A stretch of 64,000 bases of DNA from Muricauda sp. SCSIO 65647 (lineage in GTDB: Bacteria > Bacteroidota > Bacteroidia > Flavobacteriales > Flavobacteriaceae), in contig NZ_CP091037.1 in NCBI RefSeq assembly GCF_021534965.1, forward strand, positions 1,528,501 to 1,592,500, read 5' to 3'. Numbering within the stretch: the stretch's first letter is position 1; each line of letters begins with the position of its first letter. The notes under the pieces were generated by a model. The model was not told where the DNA came from. It was given only the letters and a program-made list of their open reading frames with translations, and did not search any database. The position numbers and the translations under genes were made by a program. Below, in pieces: positions 15,049 to 24,351 of the stretch.

Positions 15049-16065
15049 ATGGATAGTTCGTCGATACTATTGGTGTTAAGTTGTCTTGGCATTGCCCAAG
15101 CGCTGTTCTTGTGCCTCTACCTCTTTACCCTGAAAAAGGGAAACAGAAAAGCCCATGTTTTTCTGGCCTTGATCATTTTCGGATTGACCCTACGGATCGG
15201 AAAGTCTATTCTCAATACGTACATACATTTGGAGGCTTGGCAGCGAAACTTGGGCATAGCCGGTATTCTATTGGTCGGGCCCAGTATTTGGTTATATGGC
15301 AAAACATTGTTGAACAGCGCCCCAAAGCGTATTGGGCATAGCCTTCCTCATTATATACCATACGTTATTTTTAGTGTGTGCTGTGCCGTGATCCCGAACC
15401 GTTTTGACACACTGTCATTGGCTATTTACTATGCCGTTTTTGGTCATCTTTTATTGTATCTGGTGCTGGCCGCCCTCTTAAGTTTTCGTATAAGAAATCA
15501 ATCACAAAAGGCGGTTTTTCATTGGTATCGCAATTTGGTCATTGGGGTGGGTATCATTTGGGCATTCTATATGGGAAATGTATCAGGACTGATTCCGTTT
15601 TATATAGGCGGCGCTATTTGCTATACGTTTTTGGTCTATATTTTCTCTTTTTTGCTGCTGCGAAAACATACTTTCCATTTAGAAAAATACCAAGGGAAGC
15701 CATTGGATCAAAATACTTCCAAAAATCTGATGGATAATCTGGAAGCGCTTTTTGAGAATAAAGCGATTTACCTCAACCATCAAGTAACCTTGGCCGAAGT
15801 CGCCAAGTCTTTGGGTACCAATGCCAAAACATTATCACGGGTCATCAACGAGACCACGGGAAGAAATTTTTCTGAGTTTGTCAATGGCTATCGTGTCGAA
15901 AGGGCAAAAAAACTGTTGGCCTCAGAAGCGACCCAACATGAAAAGATTGCCTCTATAGCCTATGATTCAGGTTTCAACAATGTCACCTCCTTTAATCTTG
16001 CTTTTAAGGGATTGACCAAGCTTACCCCATCAGAATTCAGAAAACGGACATTGGTCAAAAACTGA
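15049..16065 (+). CDS. Membrane-bound AraC-family transcription regulator
   Basis: The protein has 338 residues. The N-terminal 210 residues contain about seven hydrophobic helices, starting SSILLVLSCLGIAQALFLCL. The last 100 residues form an AraC HTH: VTLAEVAKSLGTNAKTLSRV (first helix-turn-helix) and IASIAYDSGFNNVTSFNLAF (second), ending FKGLTKLTPSEFRKR. Such 7TM-AraC proteins are common in Flavobacteriaceae and are thought to sense an envelope signal. TATCTTTA at 15037-15044 resembles a -7 box but would give an almost leaderless message. The next gene encodes a sugar dehydrogenase-like lipoprotein 76 bases on, a possible target. Confidence 0.85.
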   Translation: MDSSSILLVLSCLGIAQALFLCLYLFTLKKGNRKAHVFLALIIFGLTLRIGKSILNTYIHLEAWQRNLGIAGILLVGPSIWLYGKTLLNSAPKRIGHSLPHYIPYVIFSVCCAVIPNRFDTLSLAIYYAVFGHLLLYLVLAALLSFRIRNQSQKAVFHWYRNLVIGVGIIWAFYMGNVSGLIPFYIGGAICYTFLVYIFSFLLLRKHTFHLEKYQGKPLDQNTSKNLMDNLEALFENKAIYLNHQVTLAEVAKSLGTNAKTLSRVINETTGRNFSEFVNGYRVERAKKLLASEATQHEKIASIAYDSGFNNVTSFNLAFKGLTKLTPSEFRKRTLVKN

Positions 16066-16141
16066 AAAAATCGTTTTAAGAATCATGATTTTTAAAGCCT
16101 AAGAACGGTTTTCTTCCCTTCTTTGAACCAAAATATATGCC

Positions 16142-17308
16142 ATGCGCTTTAGTATTTTATTGGTGTCGATCCTTCTCTTCGGATGCGGCCAAAACCTAAA
16201 CGAACCCAAGACCCCTAACGCCGTGCTACCTGTCAAAGAAACGGTCTTTGAGGGCCTGAACAGGCCTTGGGGCATCACCTTTCTTTCAGAAGAGGAAGCT
16301 TTGGTGACCGAGAAAAATGGGCATATGGTCAAAGTCGATCTCCAGACCAAGACCAAGAAAGTCATTAAAGGGTTCCCCTCTGATCTGACCGATAGTATCG
16401 GTGCTGTTCATATCGGCGACAACTCCGGAATTTTTGAGGTCATAAAGCACCCCGATTTTACCGAAAATCAAGTAATCTATTTCTCGTATGCCGCCAAAAA
16501 GCCCGGCGTAGGCAAAACGACCAAATTTGTCAGGGCCCGCTTGCAGCATGACTCGCTGGCCGATATCAAAACCGTTTTGGTCGCCGACCCTTACAACCAT
16601 ATCAATTACCATTATGGGGGCGGAATGGTCATTGGTCATGACAGAAAACTGTACATCACTGTTGGGGAGCGACTTTTTTGGGAACATGATGAGCCCGTAC
16701 TACCAATTGCACAAGATGTTACCGACAAAAGGGGTAAAATTCACCGCTTTGATCTAGACGGGGGTATTCCCGAAGATAATCCTGATTTTGGACCAGATGC
16801 CGTACCCAGCATTTTTGCTTTAGGTATTCGAAATACCCAAGGTATCGCAATACAGCCCAAAACAAACACCCTTTGGTTTACCGAGCATGGCACCATTCAA
16901 GGCGATGAGCTGAACATCTTGAAACCCGGAGCCAATTACGGATGGCCGAATAGAACCACGGGCAGATTGCGAAGCAAAGAGTACAAACCACCAAAAATAG
17001 AGGGGGTCGAATTTACCCCTCCGACATGGTTTTGGCACCATACCGTTGCCCCGACCGGATTATGTTTCTATACGGGAGATGAATTTCCCACTTGGAAGAA
17101 CAATCTATTTGTGCCCGGGCTTTCAAGGGGCAGTTTATGGCGATTTCACATTGAAGGCGATACCATAAAAAACGTTGAGGAACTGTTTTTGGACGACCGG
17201 GTACGTTCAAGAAAAGTAGCCCAAAGCCCCGAAGGAAAATTATATCTCTTGACAGACGAAGAGAACGGCAAGATTATTCGAATCAAAGCAAAACCCTTAT
17301 CAGAATAA
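16142..17308 (+). CDS. PQQ-dependent glucose/sorbosone dehydrogenase-like lipoprotein
   Basis: The protein has 388 residues. It begins MRFSILLVSILLFGC, a lipoprotein signal. The family (GSDH/Asd propeller) is shown by GLNRPWGITFLSEEEALVTE, GGGMVIGHDRKLYITVGE, KIHRFDLDGGIPEDNP, IRNTQGIAIQPKTNTLWFTE and PGANYGWP. Soluble relatives oxidise aldose sugars with PQQ and Ca2+. The first Arg/His contacts of the PQQ site cannot be verified by eye. A periplasmic membrane-anchored sugar oxidase is the most likely role. It follows an AraC-type regulator and precedes an NTF2-like gene by 10 bases. Confidence 0.85.
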   Translation: MRFSILLVSILLFGCGQNLNEPKTPNAVLPVKETVFEGLNRPWGITFLSEEEALVTEKNGHMVKVDLQTKTKKVIKGFPSDLTDSIGAVHIGDNSGIFEVIKHPDFTENQVIYFSYAAKKPGVGKTTKFVRARLQHDSLADIKTVLVADPYNHINYHYGGGMVIGHDRKLYITVGERLFWEHDEPVLPIAQDVTDKRGKIHRFDLDGGIPEDNPDFGPDAVPSIFALGIRNTQGIAIQPKTNTLWFTEHGTIQGDELNILKPGANYGWPNRTTGRLRSKEYKPPKIEGVEFTPPTWFWHHTVAPTGLCFYTGDEFPTWKNNLFVPGLSRGSLWRFHIEGDTIKNVEELFLDDRVRSRKVAQSPEGKLYLLTDEENGKIIRIKAKPLSE

Positions 17309-17318
17309 AGCAAAGGTC

Positions 17319-17744
17319 ATGAAAAAACATATTGTAACAGCACTGCTATTAGCTACATTTATCTGTTCTGCCCAATCTGAGGAGGAGGCGATACGGGCTA
17401 CCCTCCAGAAATATCTCGAGGGCTCTTCATACAGTGATCCCGAATTGATACAAACGGCTTTTTATGAAAATGCCGACCTATTCCTTTCCAAAGAAGGCCA
17501 AGAAATTTGGGTGCTGTCCCCAAAAGAATATGCCGCACTTTTTGAAAATCGGGTCAAAGGCAAATTCAACGGTCGTGAGGGGAAAATACTGGCGATTGAC
17601 CGTGCCAACGATATTGCTTCCGCAAAAGCGGAAATCCGTATCCCGTCCAGAAACCTTTACCTTATTGATATTTTTCTTTTGAAAAAACTTTCGGGAGAAT
17701 GGAAAATCATCGGTAAGGCCGCTACACAAATGCCAGAACAATAA
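17319..17744 (+). CDS. Lumazine-binding/NTF2-like exported protein
   Basis: The protein has 141 residues with signal peptide MKKHIVTALLLATFICSAQ. The mature domain starts EEEAIRATLQKYLEGSSYSD and continues LIQTAFYENADLFLSKEGQE, then a strand pair ending SGEWKIIGKAATQ. This is the layout of the small Lumazine_bd/NTF2-like family of Bacteroidota. The start lies 10 bases after the sugar dehydrogenase stop, so they probably share a message. Ligand and function are unknown. Confidence 0.8.
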   Translation: MKKHIVTALLLATFICSAQSEEEAIRATLQKYLEGSSYSDPELIQTAFYENADLFLSKEGQEIWVLSPKEYAALFENRVKGKFNGREGKILAIDRANDIASAKAEIRIPSRNLYLIDIFLLKKLSGEWKIIGKAATQMPEQ

Positions 17745-17750
17745 ACTTGA

Positions 17751-19142
17751 TCATCGCTTTGAAGAACCGCTGAGCTTGGTCTTTATTTCCTTCCTCAAAT
17801 AGATTCCCGTAACCATCGTTGCCAACACATCAGCGATCGGAAACGACAACCATACCCCAAGTTCGCCCAAGAAATTGGGCAACAGCAACAATAACGGAAT
17901 AAAGAAAAAGCCCTGACGAGTCAATGTCAACAATAGGGCAGGGATTGCCTTGCCAATGGCCTGAAAATAGGCAGCGCCGATAAGCTGCAGTGCAATAATC
18001 GGTGTTGCCGCGAACACCAATCGCATCGCCAGGGGGGCATGCTCCAACACAAAGGCGTTCATTTCAAGTTCTTTTATCGGTAAATCGGGCCGATCGCTCA
18101 AGAACAGATCGGCAATCTCAGCCGGAAACAGCATCAACACCACGAACACCAAAGCGGCCACCAGAGCGGCGTATTTAATGGCCGTATAGATCGATTGCTT
18201 GACGCGGTCATATTTGGCGGCCCCATAGTTGAACCCCGCGATGGGCAGAAACCCTTGGGTGACCCCAAACACGGGAAACAGCGCAAACATGAGCATTCGC
18301 CCAATGATGGCATACACGGCTACTAAGGCTTCACCTCCAAGGCTAAAAAGTATATTGTTGAGCAACAGGTAGATGATGCTGGTCACCGCTTGGCGCGAGA
18401 GCGTCACAAAGCCCAGTGAGCCGATTTCCCTTAAGATAGGGGCATTCAGTCCAAAATGTGATGGGCTTATTTTGAGTTCTGAATTTTTTGAGAGGAAGAA
18501 GTACACGATATAGGCAAGACACAACAAATACCCCGCCGTGGTCGCCCATGCCGCGCCATGCATGCCCCAATCGAATACATAGATGAAAATATAATCAAGC
18601 AATAGATTGCCCACCGAGGGTATGATCATGGCGATCATGGCAAACTTCGGTTTTCCCTCTGCCCGAATCACCGTATTGCCCATCATGCAAAGCGCCAAAA
18701 AGGGCACGCCGTACAAGACAATGATGTAATAAATCTTGGCGGGGTCAAAGATATCGCCCTTGCCCCCAAAAGCGGGAATCAAGCTATCGACATAGTACAG
18801 CCCCAAAATGACCATCGAAACGGTCACCAAAAGGGTCAACGTAATCTGGTTACCAAAGGTTTTGAGTGCCTTCTCTTTGTTGTTGGCCCCCAAGGCCCGT
18901 GAAATGATGCTCGATCCCCCGATACCAATGGCCATGCCCAGCGCAGCGATAAAAAAGGAAACGGGCAGTACCACATTGATGGCCGCGATGGCGATGGAGC
19001 CTATCCAATTGCCCACAAAAATGGAATCGACCAGCACATTGATCGACATGACCAAGATACCGATCGAAGCGGGCACGGCCTGTTTGATCAGTAATCTTCC
19101 GATGGGCTCAGAGCCCAATTGATCTGCGGTTACTTTGGCCAT
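17751..19142 (-). CDS. MATE family efflux transporter
   Basis: The protein has 463 residues, start ATG at 19142. It has about 12 hydrophobic segments in two similar halves, the MATE layout. Typical motifs are GRLLIKQAVPASIGILVMSI near the N-terminus, IGIGGSSIISRALGANNKEK after the second helix, and IGRMLMFALFPVFGVTQGFL in the second half. MATE proteins export cationic drugs or metabolites using Na+ or H+ gradients in the inner membrane. The stop lies 6 bases from the convergent NTF2-like gene. The substrate cannot be told. Confidence 0.92.
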   Translation of the reverse strand: MAKVTADQLGSEPIGRLLIKQAVPASIGILVMSINVLVDSIFVGNWIGSIAIAAINVVLPVSFFIAALGMAIGIGGSSIISRALGANNKEKALKTFGNQITLTLLVTVSMVILGLYYVDSLIPAFGGKGDIFDPAKIYYIIVLYGVPFLALCMMGNTVIRAEGKPKFAMIAMIIPSVGNLLLDYIFIYVFDWGMHGAAWATTAGYLLCLAYIVYFFLSKNSELKISPSHFGLNAPILREIGSLGFVTLSRQAVTSIIYLLLNNILFSLGGEALVAVYAIIGRMLMFALFPVFGVTQGFLPIAGFNYGAAKYDRVKQSIYTAIKYAALVAALVFVVLMLFPAEIADLFLSDRPDLPIKELEMNAFVLEHAPLAMRLVFAATPIIALQLIGAAYFQAIGKAIPALLLTLTRQGFFFIPLLLLLPNFLGELGVWLSFPIADVLATMVTGIYLRKEIKTKLSGSSKR

Positions 19143-19157
19143 ATTTAAAAAACAAAA

Positions 19158-19241
19158 GTCATTTCGGCCAAAGGGAGAAATCCAAGTGTGACCCTTAGAT
19201 TTCCCGATTGTCCGCCAAGGGCGGACCCATATCGAAATGAC
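19158..19241. repeat. Palindromic repeat element between hemH and the MATE gene
   Basis: This 84-bp element has GTCATTTCGG at one end and TCGAAATGAC at the other. It carries complementary GGGAGAAATCCAAG and CTTAGATTTCCC arms and an internal hairpin GTCCGCC-AAG-GGCGGAC. It belongs to the same family as 10801-10875. Confidence 0.75.
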
Positions 19242-19284
19242 ACTGTCATTGAATTTTTCTCGTCACTTTTTGCAAATGGGCTGC

Positions 19285-20319
19285 TTAAGCCGGCAACACT
19301 TCCTTTTGCTCCCACTCGTTCACCCATTTCGCCATCAGGGCGGCCCAGTCATCGCGATCGTTCAAACAGGGAATATGAATGTAAGCTTCACCGCCCGCTT
19401 CCATAAATTGGTGCTTGCCCTCCATGGCAATTTCTTCCAAGGTCTCGAGACAATCACTCACAAAAGCAGGGGTGATGACCGCCAAGCGTTTTTTTCCTTC
19501 TTTGGCCAATCGCTCAAACTCGAAATCGGTATAAGGCTTTAACCAAGGGTCACCGGCCAATCGTGATTGAAAGCTTGAACTGACCTTTTCAGAAGACAGG
19601 TTCAAAACCCGTTTCACCCGTTCAGTGGTATCGTAACACTGGTGCCGATAACAGGAGTGATGTGCCACGGAGTTGGTCTGGCAACATTGGCCATCGATCT
19701 TGCAATGGAATTTTGTCGGGTCGCTTTTTCTTATATGCCGTTCGGGTATACCGTGATAGGAAAACAACAGATGGTCGTATTCAAACTCTTTGAGCCCCTC
19801 GGCGATACTTTTTGAGAGCAATGCGATATACTCATCATTTTTATAAAACGCAGGTAGCGTAGTCAACCTCATGTTCGTAAAATGACGTTCCCGCTCTTGC
19901 ATGGCCTTTACCACCACGGTCTCATAACTCGACATGGCATAGTGTGGGTATAAGGGCACCAACAACACCTCATCAACTGACTCATCGGCCAATTTTTGTA
20001 AGCCTTCCTTGATGCTCATCGAGCCATAGCGCATACCCAAGGCGACGGGCATTTTGGTCAGTTTCCTTACTTTTTCAGCAAAGCGCTCAGAGATAACGAT
20101 AAGGGGAGAGCCTTCATCCCACCAAATCTTTGAATAGGCTTCGGCCGAACGTTTTGGACGGGTCTGCAAGATGATGCCGCGCACGATGATATTGCGCAAT
20201 ACTGGATTCACATCGATGACCCGTTCATCCATCAAAAATTCATCAAGATATGGCTTCAAATCTTTTGGGGTGGGGCTGTCGGGCGAGCCCAAATTAACCA
20301 ACAAAACTCCTTTTTTCAC
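19285..20319 (-). CDS. hemH: Ferrochelatase
   Basis: The protein has 344 residues from the GTG at 20319 (MKKGVLLVNLGSPDSP); a TTG 30 bases upstream is less likely because the family begins at this Lys-Lys-Gly-Val. It inserts Fe2+ into protoporphyrin IX as the last step of protohaem synthesis. The catalytic His lies in LLFSYHGIPERHI. A Cys-rich insert follows (CKIDGQCCQ, then HSCYRHQCYDT), which could hold a [2Fe-2S] cluster as in some bacterial ferrochelatases. The gene stands apart from the other hem genes, which begin 4.2 kb away on the other strand. Confidence 0.95.
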   Translation of the reverse strand: MKKGVLLVNLGSPDSPTPKDLKPYLDEFLMDERVIDVNPVLRNIIVRGIILQTRPKRSAEAYSKIWWDEGSPLIVISERFAEKVRKLTKMPVALGMRYGSMSIKEGLQKLADESVDEVLLVPLYPHYAMSSYETVVVKAMQERERHFTNMRLTTLPAFYKNDEYIALLSKSIAEGLKEFEYDHLLFSYHGIPERHIRKSDPTKFHCKIDGQCCQTNSVAHHSCYRHQCYDTTERVKRVLNLSSEKVSSSFQSRLAGDPWLKPYTDFEFERLAKEGKKRLAVITPAFVSDCLETLEEIAMEGKHQFMEAGGEAYIHIPCLNDRDDWAALMAKWVNEWEQKEVLPA

Positions 20320-20440
20320 AGCCTTTGTTTTAGCGGCGTAAAAATACAACTTACCATTATTTTAAAGTGGTTGTCGGCGATAACTTTACCTATTCGAGAA
20401 TAGATGCTATCGATTGCCTTTTTGGCCGTAACTTTAAACT

Positions 20441-21271
20441 ATGAAATACAATGCGCTTTTCTTAGTCTTCTTATGTGCCTCGCTATCGGCGCAGATTACC
20501 TGTAACCCCAAAGACCGTTTACTATTTCAACAGAAAATAGAGGCCCTTGAACAGGTCAAGGCCCATTCTTTCGGAGATACCTTGGTACAAGTGGGAAAGA
20601 CCTTTTTGGGCACCCCCTATGTGGAAAAAACACTTGAGATCGGCGATACAGAAACCCTTGTGATCAACCTTCGCGGACTCGATTGCACCACTTATGTAGA
20701 AAACGTTTTGGCCTTTTCAACCCTTTTGCGCGATGGTAATACCGATTTTGACGCCTTTGCTGAAACGTTAAAAACCATTCGGTATCGGAATGCTACTTTA
20801 AATGGGTATTCTTCTCGTTTACATTACTTTACAGAGTGGATTCGAAACAATAACGAGAAGGGTTTTGTCAAAGATATCTCAGCTGATCTGGGAGGGGTCG
20901 AATTGCAAAAGCCCATCAATTTTATGGGAACCCATCGCGAACTGTACCCCTTTTTGAAAGATGATGACAACTACCAAAAGATTTTGGAAACAGAGAAAGC
21001 ACTTGCCAAGCAAACCTTATGCATTTTGCCCCAAGACCAGATCAAAGCCGTAGAAGAAAAAATCAATAATGGTGATATCATTGCCTTGGCCACTTCCATA
21101 AAAGGTCTTGATGTGACCCACACGGGGGTTGCCATTCGACGACCGAATGGCCGCATACATCTCTTGCATGCCTCCAGCTCGGGCCAAGTGACCATAACCG
21201 AAGAGCCCTTGGCCGACTACCTTAAAAAAATCAAAAACAATATCGGGATCATAGTGGCTAGGCCTCTTTGA
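20441..21271 (+). CDS. DUF1460 family exported protein (NlpC/P60-like fold)
   Basis: The protein has 276 residues with a signal peptide (MKYNALFLVFLCASLSAQ). DUF1460 features are GKTFLGTPYVEKTLE, then NLRGLDCTTYVENVLAF (probable catalytic Cys), and THTGVAIRRPNGRIHLLHAS (probable His). Members have been likened to N-acetylmuramoyl-L-alanine amidases or cell-wall peptidases. A role in peptidoglycan fragment hydrolysis in the periplasm is inferred. The last 14 bases overlap the 3' end of the convergent glycosidase-like gene. Confidence 0.85.
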   Translation: MKYNALFLVFLCASLSAQITCNPKDRLLFQQKIEALEQVKAHSFGDTLVQVGKTFLGTPYVEKTLEIGDTETLVINLRGLDCTTYVENVLAFSTLLRDGNTDFDAFAETLKTIRYRNATLNGYSSRLHYFTEWIRNNNEKGFVKDISADLGGVELQKPINFMGTHRELYPFLKDDDNYQKILETEKALAKQTLCILPQDQIKAVEEKINNGDIIALATSIKGLDVTHTGVAIRRPNGRIHLLHASSSGQVTITEEPLADYLKKIKNNIGIIVARPL

Positions 21272-22643
21272 GGTACTCGTGGTAAACCGCAATGGGTATA
21301 AGGCCCGTCCATCCACAGAAATCTTTTTTTGCGGGCATGCCATATGAAATCAAATCGGGCGCATAGTTCTCCCAAAACGTATCGGTGGCCTTAAAGACCT
21401 CGGCCACGGCCGCATAGGTCTTTTGGGCCAGGTCTTTGGCAAGTTCGTGCCTGTTATTGGCTGTCAATCCTTTGAGCACCATATAGGAAGTCGGTGCCCA
21501 AACACCGCCCAACCAATAATCGCCCCAACCCACATAATCAGGGTCATCTGCTGAAAGTGCCGGTAGCGGTATCTTTCGATAAAACGCGTCGGGATCGGTC
21601 AGGTGCGCCAAAAAAGTATCCATTTTTTCTTCTGGAATCAATTCGCCCAGCAGCGTCCAGTACATACCGATATGCTTACGCTTTACTTGTTTGCCATAGC
21701 CCAAATCATAATAAAAGGCATCTTCATCGTTCCAGCACAACTCGTTCAAGGCCCCTTTTACCTCAGAGTGGAATGTGTCGTAAAAAGCAATATCCCCATC
21801 TTCGCCGATTTCTTGCGCAATGAATTTCAACTGCCTTGAGACCATGGCCATCTGGGCGGTAAAATCGACCAATCGGCCCTCGTCGTTCCACACCCCTTGC
21901 AAGGTCTCGACATAGTCGGCGATGAACATGTTCAATCGCTCTTCGGCTGTCGAGCCCCCCATTTTACCCAGCTTTTCACCCAGTTCGTGGTGGGTCATTC
22001 CATTGCCCTCATCGGTGGTCCACCCTCGCGGGGAACGGGGAATATTGTCCATGCCCATGCCCAGGGTATCGCCCCAGAACAGCTTGTCATCACCCTGATA
22101 GCGATCGATGAGAAATTCAAAGTTCTTTTTTAATATCGGATAGGCATACCGTAGCCGTTCCTTATCTTTTTTCACTCCATAAATCTCGGTCTCTGCCAAT
22201 GCCAACAGGGGCGGATTGATGGATACCGGATGTTCTTTCGACCAGAGCGGTTCTCCATTTTTCCGGTATTCACGGCAGATATATCCATCATCATCCATCC
22301 GTTCATAAAAATTGTCCAGGGCTTGATAGACGGGCAGTTCATCGAGATGATATTTTGCAAAACAAACGATGAAGCACGAATCCCATAGAAAAATATTATC
22401 GGAAAAGGCCGCATCGACGAAGGGTTTCTTGAAGAACGGTTCACCGTCGCCACCACGAACTTTCTTCTTGGTGATTTCGAGCGCTTTGGCATACATTCGT
22501 TCACCCAGTTCTGGCGTGACCTCAAAGTCGCACGATACGGGCAAGGTCGAATTGGTCTCGGTCTTACCTTTACAGGCTGTTAGAACGGTAGCCGTGCCCA
22601 AAGCACCCAGGCCCATGGCATGGGCAAAATCTCTTCTTTTCAT
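21258..22643 (-). CDS. MGH1-like glycoside hydrolase (alpha/alpha barrel), lipoprotein or Tat-exported
   Basis: The protein has 461 residues. The N-terminus MKRRDFAHAMGLGALGTATV...LTAC combines a twin-Arg-like KRRDF motif with a lipobox Cys. The catalytic part resembles trehalase/mannosylglycerate hydrolase (alpha/alpha)6 barrels: NIFLWDSCFIVCFAKYHL, NPPLLALAETEIYG, and near the end YVGWGDYWLGGVWAPTSYMV with WENYAPD. The acid likely sits in the WDSC region or near the GYICREY loop. The sugar is not determined. Gene order AraC regulator - ThuA - this gene (minus strand, gaps 9 and 32 bases) suggests an operon for sugar use. Confidence 0.8.
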   Translation of the reverse strand: MKRRDFAHAMGLGALGTATVLTACKGKTETNSTLPVSCDFEVTPELGERMYAKALEITKKKVRGGDGEPFFKKPFVDAAFSDNIFLWDSCFIVCFAKYHLDELPVYQALDNFYERMDDDGYICREYRKNGEPLWSKEHPVSINPPLLALAETEIYGVKKDKERLRYAYPILKKNFEFLIDRYQGDDKLFWGDTLGMGMDNIPRSPRGWTTDEGNGMTHHELGEKLGKMGGSTAEERLNMFIADYVETLQGVWNDEGRLVDFTAQMAMVSRQLKFIAQEIGEDGDIAFYDTFHSEVKGALNELCWNDEDAFYYDLGYGKQVKRKHIGMYWTLLGELIPEEKMDTFLAHLTDPDAFYRKIPLPALSADDPDYVGWGDYWLGGVWAPTSYMVLKGLTANNRHELAKDLAQKTYAAVAEVFKATDTFWENYAPDLISYGMPAKKDFCGWTGLIPIAVYHEYLKEA

Positions 22644-22675
22644 CTATCGGTATATTTCGTTTTTTGGGGGGTCTT

Positions 22676-23428
22676 TTATCGCTTTAGACACCATTCGATG
22701 GCACCCATCAAATGTTTTTTGAAATCTGGTTCATCGAATGATTCATCGGTATGGCCGCCCCCCGTATAATAGGCCCTGCCCCCATCAAATTCATGGTACC
22801 ACGCAATAGGATGGTGGTCGCCATTGGTGCCCCCTTTGTAACTATTCTCATCTAAATTCATGACCACGGTTACTTCGGGATTCAATTCTTTAAAGTTGTA
22901 CCATTCATCACTGCGCACCCATTTATCTGGCAAGTGTGCTGTTGACGAATGTGTTTTATCGAGCACCTCAATGGTCGCTTTTCGTACATTGGGATTGTTC
23001 GGATGCCCATCGAAGTACCCCCCGACCAATTTACCGTACCAAGGCCAATCGTATTCGGTGTCAGCCGCTGCGTGTATGCCCAAGAAGCTTCCCCCGCCCT
23101 TAATGTAGTTTTCAAACGCTTTTTGCTGGGCATCGTTCAACACGTTCATCGTTGTATTCAAAAAAACCACCAACTGGTAATTTTTCAGGTTTTCAGCACT
23201 GAAATCCTCACCAGATTCGGTCCGTAGGGCAATGAAGTTGTTGCTGCGCCCAAGTTTACGAAGGGTCATGACCCCCTTTTCTATACTCTGATGCCTAAAT
23301 CCATCGGTCTTGGTAAAGACCAGTACCAGATCTGGTTTCTTGGGCCGCTCGGCCGGCCCATCTTGTCCGGATGCAACAAGGGGAACGAGAAAAAGTGAAA
23401 AAACGGATAAAAAAAGTGTTTTCATCAT
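22676..23428 (-). CDS. ThuA domain-containing exported protein
   Basis: The protein has 250 residues with signal peptide MMKTLFLSVFSLFLVPLVASG. It is a ThuA/trehalose-utilisation domain with class I glutamine amidotransferase-like fold: DLVLVFTKTDGFRHQSIEKG, YQLVVFLNTTMNVLNDAQQK, GGSFLGIHAAADTEYDWPWY, and IAWYHEFDGGRAYYTGGGHT. The nucleophile position shows His-Ala (GIHAA) and not Cys, as is usual for ThuA. Family members are tied to disaccharide catabolism. It stands between an AraC-type regulator (gap 9 bases) and the MGH1-like glycosidase. Confidence 0.9.
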   Translation of the reverse strand: MMKTLFLSVFSLFLVPLVASGQDGPAERPKKPDLVLVFTKTDGFRHQSIEKGVMTLRKLGRSNNFIALRTESGEDFSAENLKNYQLVVFLNTTMNVLNDAQQKAFENYIKGGGSFLGIHAAADTEYDWPWYGKLVGGYFDGHPNNPNVRKATIEVLDKTHSSTAHLPDKWVRSDEWYNFKELNPEVTVVMNLDENSYKGGTNGDHHPIAWYHEFDGGRAYYTGGGHTDESFDEPDFKKHLMGAIEWCLKR

Positions 23429-23437
23429 CTAATGTTC

Positions 23438-24331
23438 TTAGGTTGTTGAAGATAAATATTTTTTGGGCGTCGTACCATACTTTTTCTTGAACGAGGCGAT
23501 GAAATGACTTGCCGTGCTATAGCCAACCCTAAGCCCCACTTCATTCACATTATACCGTCCGGTTTCTAACATTTTGCGTGCATACTCCATTTTATAGTCG
23601 AACAGAAATCCGTAAACAGAATCGCCATAAATCTGTTTGAAACCCTCTTTCAACTTTTTCAGGCTCAACCCAATTTCTTTTGAGAGTTCGGCCAAGGTGG
23701 GGGGTTCGGCCATACGTGTGATCATGATTTCCTTCGCCTGTCTGATGCGCCGCACATTCTCTTCGTCGGCCAAAAATGGGCATTGTTCCAAATCGGCATC
23801 CTCAACACGGTTGAAATAGAGTGAGAGCAGTTCATAGACCTTGCCCCTGATGTACAACTGTTTGATGGAAGGATGCAGGCTGTAGTTCATAATTTGGCTT
23901 AATATCACCGCAATGGCCGGGTTTACCGGCTCTTGTGAATAGTATTTTTTTTCGCGATTGTCAGCGCTCAAAAACGGAATGTAACCGGCCTCTGAGGAAA
24001 ATAGCGAATGAAATTTTCGAATGGTCATCACCACCGACAACAACCACGACTTCGGTGCCAACAATAGGTTCAAGGGCAAATCTTTTTGTGTGTTGTACAG
24101 CAAGAGCGAGTTTTCTTCAGAGACTTCCAATCCGTACGCCCCTTGATTGAAATTGAATCTTGCGTTGCCTTTCAAACAGAAATGGAACTGAATATAGGTG
24201 CTATCGATCTCACGCTCTACCCGCCTCGGTTCATCGCTATCATTCTGTATCTTAAGCACATAGAATCCGTCTTCGATCAAAACTTCCCGAAACGAACCGC
24301 TAGCGACATTTTCATTAGATGTGACTTGCAT
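23438..24331 (-). CDS. AraC-family transcription regulator (cupin plus HTH), divergent from hemA
   Basis: The protein has 297 residues. The first 190 residues form a cupin-type sensor region (IQFHFCLKGNARFNFNQGAY). The C-terminus is an AraC HTH: PPTLAELSKEIGLSLKKLKE and NVNEVGLRVGYSTASHFIAS, ending FKKKYGTTPKKYL. The layout resembles PchR-like iron/siderophore regulators of the AraC family. The gene diverges from hemA over 195 bases, and ThuA starts 9 bases after its stop. It may therefore control haem synthesis, the ThuA-glycosidase genes, or both. A 17-base dyad 21 bases upstream of its ATG is a candidate operator. Confidence 0.85.
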   Translation of the reverse strand: MQVTSNENVASGSFREVLIEDGFYVLKIQNDSDEPRRVEREIDSTYIQFHFCLKGNARFNFNQGAYGLEVSEENSLLLYNTQKDLPLNLLLAPKSWLLSVVMTIRKFHSLFSSEAGYIPFLSADNREKKYYSQEPVNPAIAVILSQIMNYSLHPSIKQLYIRGKVYELLSLYFNRVEDADLEQCPFLADEENVRRIRQAKEIMITRMAEPPTLAELSKEIGLSLKKLKEGFKQIYGDSVYGFLFDYKMEYARKMLETGRYNVNEVGLRVGYSTASHFIASFKKKYGTTPKKYLSSTT

Positions 24332-24351
24332 AAATGAACGATTTTATATTA

